Assembly (NCBI GenBank): GCA_012931725.1
Contig: CM022948.1
Coordinates: forward strand, 18,096,355-18,160,354
Reading direction: 5' to 3'
DNA: 64,000 nucleotides
Origin: Litsea cubeba
Lineage: Eukaryota > Streptophyta > Magnoliopsida > Laurales > Lauraceae
Shown here: positions 56,556 to 64,000 of the stretch, piece by piece
Numbering within the stretch: position 1 is the first letter of the stretch
Layout of the letters: each line of letters starts with the position of its first letter
The notes under the pieces: model-generated
What the model was told of the DNA's origin: nothing
Databases searched by the model: none
Seen by the model: only the letters and a program-made list of their open reading frames with translations
Position numbers and translations under genes: made by a program

Positions 56556-59500
56556 GTAAAAGAAAGATAAGACTTAAACTCTTTAATTGATAAGGTAAGA
56601 AAAACCTAAACTCTTTAATTGAGAAGGCCATTTAAACTTACCTAAAGAGGTTTAACAAAAGTGGACTCTTGATGTAAATCTTAATTGGAGTTCCAATTTC
56701 GTAAATGAAATATCAATTGATGTTTACTTTCTCAATCAATTGCGGAATTGGAGCTCGATTTTTCAATTGAATTATATCCCTATAATATATAATAAGAAAG
56801 TCAATCCAACAAATCAAGTGGGACCCACATCATGTGTTGAGCGAGCACCTAATGGATGTGGATTTTCATTAGGAGGGGCCCCACTATGGATTTGAGGTGG
56901 ATATCCAAAGAATTCACAGTTACTATCTAGGAGGAGATAGATGAGTGACTGACTCCATTCTTATCTTTCGGAAAAGACAAAAGAAGAAAAATGCCAACAC
57001 TAAGAAAGTTTCTCAATTATTATATTATTATATATGAAATCTACACCCATTGAGAAACTGGACTCCAATTTTATAATTAATTATGTAGATTCACCTTAAT
57101 TATGATTTTAATTTTGGACCCTTAAAAATCTTTATATTTATCCTCATCCTTGTCCATGGGCTTAAAATTAAATCCTGCGGTTTTCAATCTTTCAAAAGTA
57201 AGGGCACCAAATTCAACTTCAAACTAGACTCAATGGGCCCACAGTTTGGGGGGTTGGAATTGGTACCAAATCATCTGAGGACTAGCTAAAGGTTCCAAAT
57301 CATTCTTGTTGGTCCGTTCTGTTTAAGTGATTGTCGATTAACAAAATAACAGATATGTTAGCTAAACACCTCTTCTTCTTCATCATCATCGGCTGCACCT
57401 TTTGTCGTGGTAGTGATATGTAAGCTTGGATTAGTTTGTCAATTCTCCTTTTAATGCGAGTATTAGTATGTTCCTTCCTACTTGTTTCTTGCTATAGTTA
57501 GTGCTCTGTTTCTGGGTTGATTCATGTAAGAAAATGCATAAATTTCATGTATCAACTAGCAAATGAAGGGTTGAACGCGGGATGTGGTTTATAGTTATGA
57601 CTGCAGATATACCAAATGAAGGATGGATGCTCAATCGAGAGTATGGTGGACGAAGCATGTAGCTAATGAATTTAAATTTGAAAATCTATTTACTTATGTT
57701 TAACATCAGAATACGAATTACGCATGTTTGTTATAGTTCTTCAAAGGAAGAGAGAAACATTGCCATTTGAGTGTTTTTTACTGTAATTATGAGACCCCTA
57801 AGTTTATCCAAATAGATTGGATGTAAGAACATTTTTGTCCTTCTGCAGTAAATTATTCCAGATTTCGTTTTTAAGTAAAAAAATTGGCATTTGAGTGCCA
57901 GTCAAGGTGTCTAGTTGAGATATTCAGATTAATATTGGTGATCAATTGTAAAGACGAGAAAGGCAAGTGCTAAGTGCGTTCTCAAACTTACAGTTATCTG
58001 TTAAGTTTTCTCCTTTTTGTTTTCTTTTTTCCATACAACTACAATGGACAAACATAGAATGCACTTGCTGAAATCAGATCGTATTCCCCGAAAAAAAGCA
58101 GATTGTCTTCAAAATTCAGATACTTCTATGGAATCAGTTCTATTCAAAACACAAACTAATCCTTCAGTGATTGGAATCTGTTAAGATGGATTCATTTGTC
58201 TCTGCAAATTCCTCCCCTAAGGACCGGATCCAACATTGGTTTTCTTTATTTTAATTTCAATAAACAATGAAACATCGGCTTCTATCTCTGATGGTGTGGC
58301 GCACAGCAAACCTGTGCTGTCAGATAATCACAAATGTGGACAAATAAATATATATGGAATGAAATATGTCTTGGTTATAAGGGTAAGGAACCTCTATAAG
58401 AAGGCACTATGATCGTATAGCATTTGAATGTGATTTGCTTGATGATGTCAGAGAACCAACATATGTTTGGACAACAAAAGAATCTGTAGTTCCCCTTTCC
58501 TAGTTGGAGAACACATGCTTAATACTACCATGGGGTAGCAAACAAGGAAATAATTGAAACATTAGAACAGTTTATCCCATGAACAATAAATTGATTCGGT
58601 TTTAATAAATCTAAAACATGAACAACCTATCCTAACTGGACTCATGCGACAGTAAGGATCTCCCCCTTCTTTTCATGTTAGCCCATTCGGTTATTTGTCT
58701 AGGTGTCTAATTCATCAAACCGGGCTAAGGTTAGGACACAAATCAGGATCTAAGATTGTGTCAGCTACTATAGATATGCAGGCATGTAGTAGTCTATTTG
58801 CACAAGACCTGACAACCTTCATAATTAGTATTGAAAATTTTTTCCTAGTTGCTAGATCTTGTTGCTAATGTTAGATGATTATAGTGAGGTTTCCTGATAT
58901 CTAAGCGTATCAAAGAGCGTCTTATACATTGGCATGTTGATCCTACCTCAGATATGTTTTGGAAGTTTCTAGTTTATGCCATCCTAACCTGTTTTCATGA
59001 TTTTGAATCAATGCCAAGTGGATCGATCACCATATTCACGAGAAAATATTTTTCTAATAACTGGTTACTTCCTCTCGAGGAAGGTAGTTTCATAGTGTTG
59101 TTTTCATAACAACTGAAAAAACCAAGTAGAGTTTGGCATTTTTGAGGGGATTTCTTTTTATTATACTGAGCTTCTTTATTATAATTCGTAGAGTGTATTG
59201 ATACGCAAAGACAGAACAATCTGACTAGGAATTTGACACTATTAATTTGAATATCCATAGATAATGTTGGGGAAAATGTCCCAATGCTACATGTTGGATA
59301 TTTTGTTAGTTTCAAACAATTTGCAAATCTGTAGCGACTTTCTTCATGGGTAATGGGTAGTAGATATGCATGTTTTCATCACTTTGTTCCGCTTACTAGT
59401 ATAATTCTTAAATCACATTTCATAAATTTCGGTCTTCTATGTTATTTGATTATAACATGCATGATTTTGGTTATTTAAATTAGTAAATGATTATGGTATT

Positions 59501-59606
59501 TTTTATTTGCATACCTACTATGCCTCCACCTTTAGGCTTTAACTTCTGGAATTTGAGCTGTGCCCTCTAGGGCCCATGCTAATATGTTTGAGTTAGGTAG
59601 GAGGCA
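56556..59606. other. Intergenic, no gene seen
   Basis: Three kilobases of AT-rich sequence. No reading frame, splice pattern or terminal repeat could be supported. Confidence 0.5.
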
Positions 59607-60640
59607 GGGGCGGAACCAGGATTTCATCTCAGGAGCAAAACTTGAATAAATTTTTACCATCTTGGGAGAATTTCAAGAAGAAACTTAATGCAAGATTTAA
59701 ATAATCTCAAATCACATTACTAATCTCAAATCTCTAAATCCAGAAATCATTTTCAAACATTCATCAAACAAACAATTAGAGAGTGCTTGCTAGAACATTT
59801 GGAATTAACAAAATACTAGACTTAGCATCCCACCTGCCTGCATATTTAGCAAAGAACAGCCTACATTACTACATATATCAGGGAGATGGTGCGCAGTGGG
59901 TGCAGGTGACATAGAAGGGAGATGGTGCGCAGTGGATGCAGGTGACATAGAAGGGGAGGAAGGTGTACCTGGCGGCGTGAGGCGCTGCTGCGGCTGGGAG
60001 AGGGGGAAGGCAGCGCTGCGACTGGGGAAGAAGGTGAAGGGGGCGGGGACGGAGATGGAGATGACCTGCGTCTGGGATGAGAGTTCGGGAGCGTGAGATG
60101 GCGGGATGGATGTCCACGAAGGGTCAGAGCTCAGAGGTGGAGTCTGGAGAAGGGAGATGGGGGGAGTCAGTGTGAGGTGGGTCTGCGTGACAGTTCTGAG
60201 ATGGAGGTTGGGTTCTGCGAGAGTCCTGGATGGAGGATGATGGGCGCAGTGATGGATGATGGTGATGGTTCTGCGTCTAGGAGTTCTGGGCGAGAGAGAG
60301 GTAGTCGAGGTAGGGAAGAGAGGGATGGGTCTGCGTGCGTTGATGATTGATGGGGCTGCTAGCCTGCTGCCTGAGACGATGGGTGGCCCAGGGTGGGAGA
60401 TGTAAGATGATGATGGGCTGCTGGCTGCTGCGCTGAGCCTGGGAAGAGGATTGAGACCGGGAGAGATGGCTACTCTATCCCAGCCTCTCCTCCTCCTTCC
60501 TCTTCTTCTCTCCTCTTCTTCGTTGGGACAGGGTTTTGAAAAGTGGCTGGATCCTGGGGTCAAAGGGGCGTTGGATACTTGGATTGGAGGGGACCAAGGG
60601 CCGGATGGACGCGCCGCGCGGGGGGGGGGGGGGGGGGCAT
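59607..60640 (-). mobile_element. hAT-related fragment, one end only
   Basis: CAGGGGCGGAACCAGGATTT at 59607 is a typical plant hAT terminus. The GC-rich stretch at 59880-60560 looks like the leader region of such elements (compare 50580-50760). A G-run at 60620-60637 follows. The right end was not found. The 252-residue open frame inside is low-complexity and not believed. Confidence 0.4.
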
Positions 60641-60666
60641 TTTAGTCATTTTAAAGGCTTTTTCCT

Positions 60667-61200
60667 GGGAGTGGCTCCCTACATACTGCAAAAGGCTCTC
60701 TACATACATTGCATTAAAAAAATCCCGAAACTACCCCTCGCCATAACATGTTCGGCCCTATATCGCCGAACGAATCTGATTCACCAAGCTTTCGTCTTCA
60801 ATGGCAATTTTTTTTTACATCTCTTACTTTGTTTCTCCTTTTGTTTGTCGCTATTGAAATCTTCGAAAACCACCATTTGGTTGTCCATTACTTAAAAATC
60901 ACAAATAACTAGGAATGAGAGATGAATGAGGTTGGCAAGACAGGGAGGGGGTAGGGGGAAAGGGAAAGAGGGAGAGAGAGAAGGAGAGGAAGGGGAGAGG
61001 ATGGACGGGCGGCGGGCGGTGACAAGCAGGGAGAGGGGTCGGTCGCAGGCGGAGGGTGGCGAGGTTGGTGGAAGGGGCGGCGGGCTAACAGGGAGAGGGA
61101 AGGAGAGGGAGGGAGAAGGAGAGGGAGGGGGTAGTTTAGGAACTTTTTTTTAAATGCAGTGTGTGAAGAGGAGTTTGCAGTGTTGTAGGTAGCAGCTCTC
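60667..61200. mobile_element. Mutator-type MITE
   Basis: The flanks CTTTTTCCT (60658-60666) and CTTTTCCCT (61201-61209) agree at eight of nine bases, the Mutator duplication length. Inverted arms of about 70 bases match with gaps: GGCTCCCTACATACTGCAAA on the left, GAGCTGCTACCTACAACACT on the inverted right, both continuing to a TTTAAAAAAAA and an AACTACCCC segment. The centre is GGGAGA-rich and non-coding. Confidence 0.75.
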
Positions 61201-61208
61201 CTTTTCCC

Positions 61209-62196
61209 TAGGCCAGTCAATGGGACGGGCCAGGTCTGGGCTCGGGTTGTCCAATCCCGTCCCAAAAATAAGACAGGCTTGTCGTGTGTTGCCCAATCCT
61301 GGCCCTAAATTAAACGGGCCTACATCAAATCCCGTCTCGTGCGGGCTCGGGCTGGAATAGGAACAGGGCCGGGCCTGGGCTTATCCCAATCCTGGACATA
61401 AGCAAAATATTCTCTAATTATTCATATTGTCACGGTGTCACCAGACACCCGGTGAGAACCGGACTTTAAACCCTCTTCCTTTTTTCCGTGCTTGGGACCG
61501 ACAGTGCAATGCAACAAGCAACATGGCTGAGTTAAATTTTTTTTTTTTTTTTTGCCGGTTACAGTAGAAAATCAATAGAAATGAATGAGTATCCTATATA
61601 TGGGTTAAGTAATGTAGGAACTGTTAAAACCTTTTTTTTTATTTGCTGGTGAATGTAGAAAATCAGAAAATCAATAGAAATGGATTATCTAATGAATGAG
61701 AAAATCAATAGGAATGAATTTTCTAATTAAAAACTTCTTTGTTTTTTTTTTTTTTTTTGCCGGTAAAAGTAGAAAATCAGAAAATCAATAAAATGAATGA
61801 GAATGAGTATCCTATATGGGTCAAGTAATGTAAAAAAGAAATCAACAGAAATTATTTTTCTTTTAATATGTCAAAAAAATCAGTTAGTGCATTCCCATCA
61901 TTGTCTAAATCATCATCACTAGTTTTGTCATGACTAAACCAATCTTTGGCACAAACTAATGCTGTTAGTGAGGGGCAGTTTAGCAATATATAAATAATTA
62001 TTATTAAATGACTTTGCAGCGGGTCGGGGCGGGCCTGAACGAACTGGGTTGTTTCTGCCCAGTCTCAGTCCCATTTTGGCCGAGCTTTAAAATGTATTGT
62101 CCAAACCCAGTCCACTGGGCTCAAAATTTTTTAAAAGCCCTGTATTTTCGGGCTTGGGACGGGCTGGGCCAGGCTTTCTACCCATTTCAACCATGG
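61209..62196 (-). mobile_element. hAT remnant
   Basis: Both ends carry GGGCCGGGC/GGGACGGGC subterminal repeats (61225-61395 and 62018-62175) with ends near TAGGCCAGTCAATGGGACGG and, inverted, TACCATGGTTGAAATGGG. On the - strand 61865-61985 encodes the tail of a hAT dimerisation domain, ALVCAKDWFSHDKTSDDD. Repeats of AGAAAATCAATAGAAATGAA fill 61560-61840. Confidence 0.6.
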
Positions 62197-62443
62197 TAGG
62201 AGGAGGGACGCTCTATATTTAAGTTGTTGGCTAACATACTTGGTACAAGTTTTGTGACTGTTATAACCTCAATCTTTTCTTAATTGTATTCAAAATCTGT
62301 ATAGGAAAATGCTCGTGGGAGTGGGGTTCCTTCAAGAGAAGTAGAGAACAATTTGTTTCTGGTTCCACTCTGTGCTCCACTGGATCCATCATAATATATG
62401 CAGTAACTAAGAACATGCTTTTAGAGTTCTTCCACTTCATTTA

Positions 62444-62791
62444 TGTGTGGGGATATTTCACACTCACCATAATACCGGTCAGATGCAGCATTCGGGACTC
62501 CCGCACCAGTTCCTCCATCTCGGCAGGGCACGATTTCGGCTTCCCTCAGCCCGGCCAAGTGCTCCCATTTCGGCCATAAGCTCGTATGCCCCATCTCGAT
62601 CAGAGCTCCACCTTGACAGCAAAGCCAAGACCCTAGCTCCATCACGGCAGCAACGCCTAGGCACGGCCTCGTCCATCTCGGTAAGGTCCTCGAGCTCGGC
62701 AGCTTCCATCCCCCAGCTCGGTCTCCTCTGCCTCGGCCTCGATCACACACCACGGCACCCCTACTAGGTCTCCAACCGACCTCGGCAAACA
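62444..62791 (+). repeat. Truncated Gypsy LTR related to TR-GAG
   Basis: It starts TGTGTGGGGATATTTCACAC and shares GGGACTCCCGCACCAG, CTCCATCTCGGCA and repeated CTCGGC motifs with the LTR at 30752. About 350 bases remain. It ends where the Copia LTR begins. Confidence 0.7.
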
Positions 62792-63087
62792 TGTTGGGCT
62801 TAGTGGGTCCAGACCAAGTAGGTTCATGGTCATGGGTATTTTGGTAATTGTTCCGGGACTTTCTTATTGACTAAGATAGGGTTTCTTGGGGGGTAAGAAA
62901 GAGAACATTATATATATGACGTAATGTGTAACCCATGACAGATAGATAGACAGAAGAGAGAACCTAAAGGAGAGTCGAGTTTTCTTTCCCGTGGACGTAG
63001 GCAAGATTGCCGAACCACGTAATTCTCTTGTGTGTGATTGATTGTCTTTTGTGTGGTTTATTGTCCGTTCGATCACATTAATTCACA
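62792..63087 (+). repeat. Copia LTR (3'-end element)
   Basis: 296 bases from TGTTGGGCTTAGTGGG to AATTCACA. It contains TATATATGA near 62912. It is followed directly by pol sequence, with no primer-binding site and no gag. Confidence 0.65.
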
Positions 63088-64000
63088 GCATTCAAGATGC
63101 AGGTTATGAAAGTTACTTCGGAAATGGCAGGTGGAAACTCACTAAAGGGTCTATTATTTTTGCAAGAGGGAAGGCGTGTAATACGCTGTACAAGACACAT
63201 GTAAAGCTATGCAAAGGTGTGTTGAATGCTGTTGAAGACAGATCCTCTCCAAATCTGTGGCACAAGAGACTTGGACATATGAGTGAGAAAGGACTGCAGT
63301 TATTGGCAAAGAAAGATCTGATTAATTACTGCAAAGGTACATCCCTTGAACCTTGTGATTATTGCTTGTTTGGTAAACAACATAGGGTTTCTTTCTCTAA
63401 AACATCAACGATAAAATCTAATGTGTTGGATTTGGTATATTCTGATGTTTGTGGTTCCATAGAGGTGGAGTCATTGGGTGACAATAAGTTTTTTGTCACA
63501 TTTATTGATGATGCATCCAGGAAAGTCTTGGTTTATGCGTTGAAATCGAAGGATCCGGTGTTCCAAGTATTTAGTAATTTCATGTCATAGTTGAAAGAGA
63601 AACAGGAAAGCTCTTGAAATGTCTCCGCACAGATAATGGTGGTGAGTACACATCCAACCAGTTTAAAGGCTATTGCTCGAAGCATGGTATTCGACATGAA
63701 AGAACAGTTCCTGGTACTCCACAGCACAATGGTGTAGCAGAGAGAATGACCGCACTATTCTTGAAAGGATGAGATGCATGATTAGAGTGGCACAGCTACC
63801 CAAACCATTTTGGGGTGAAGCTATTCTGACTGCCATTTACCTGATTAACAGGTCTCCCTCAGTTCATTTGGATTTTGACCTTCCAAAGAGAGTATGGACA
63901 GGTAAAGATGTTTCTTATTCTCATTTGAAGGTATTTGGGTGCAAGGCTTTTGCACATGTACCAAAGGAGCAGCATTCAAAGCTGAATGATAAGGCAGTGT
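63088..64000 (+). pseudogene. Copia integrase region, continues past window
   Basis: It begins inside the polyprotein: YESYFGNGRWKLTKGSIIFA, LWHKRLGHMSEKGLQLLAKK (GAG-pre-integrase with zinc motif CDYCLFGKQH), LDLVYSDVCGSIEVESLGDN (first integrase Asp), then in a second frame LRTDNGGEYTS (second Asp) and TPQQNGVAER (Glu). A stop at 63588-63590 follows a frameshift near 63580, and a second shift lies near 63750. Start to protease is deleted. The type resembles Tork/TNT1-like Copia. The right part is outside the window. Confidence 0.85.

Noticed and set aside
59805..60563. 252-residue open frame on the - strand
   Set aside because: Low-complexity Ser/Pro-rich sequence from a GC-rich stretch, with overlapping open frames on both strands and repeats (TAHHLPSMSP-like). 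No domain or splice context.

Overview
The window looks like nuclear DNA of a flowering plant with a repeat-rich, intron-rich genome. The evidence is long AT-rich introns with GT/AG borders, Copia and Gypsy retrotransposons, LINEs, tRNA-derived SINEs, and hAT, Mutator-like and PIF/Harbinger DNA transposons. Nothing is bacterial or organellar. The sequence does not fix the species; a woody, early-diverging lineage such as a magnoliid would fit but is a guess. Only two host gene models can be supported. One is a kelch-like beta-propeller gene on the + strand (three exons, 6695-10744). The other is a 5'-incomplete pseudokinase plus KEN-like gene on the - strand (five exons, 47613-49247). A third piece (42055-42488) is a broken exon. 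Almost everything else is mobile-element sequence.

Layout. 1-6035 is a nested stack: a truncated LTR with a palindrome cluster, a truncated hAT, and a LINE split by a Mutator-like element (2348-4964, 9-bp TSD) that carries a broken piece of a cysteine-rich receptor-kinase gene. 6561-10744 is the kelch gene with its promoter. 12647-17283 is a deleted PIF/Harbinger element (TSD TAA). 18347-19240 holds two MITE-like elements. From 19768 a larger PIF/Harbinger element carries a Myb/SANT ORF with no stops and a transposase with one stop. It is split by a Copia element (23537-28511, TSD TTTAT) and probably by a gag-only Gypsy element (30752-35019); its far end may be at 36376.

36400-46000 holds a hairpin MITE, a non-autonomous hAT with a perfect 8-bp TSD (38428-39567), two SINEs with target duplications, a broken exon, an LTR of the same family as the one at position 33, and a second LINE. 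45793-47311 is a small Gypsy remnant. 47613-49247 is the pseudokinase-KEN gene, with a hAT (49658-50896) upstream. 51300-62443 is gene-poor, with small tandem repeats, a Mutator-type MITE (60667-61200) and a hAT remnant. The window ends inside a Copia element on the + strand (62792-64000) that sits beside a truncated Gypsy LTR.

The most unusual structures are: the Copia element at 23537-28511, whose two ends are both U3 termini, with an inverted U3 copy joined through a poly(A)-like tract in place of the end of its 3' LTR; the Mutator-like element carrying a receptor-kinase ectodomain inside a LINE; and the pseudokinase-KEN gene with a perfect 72-bp in-frame duplication. All homology calls were made by eye, without database searches.
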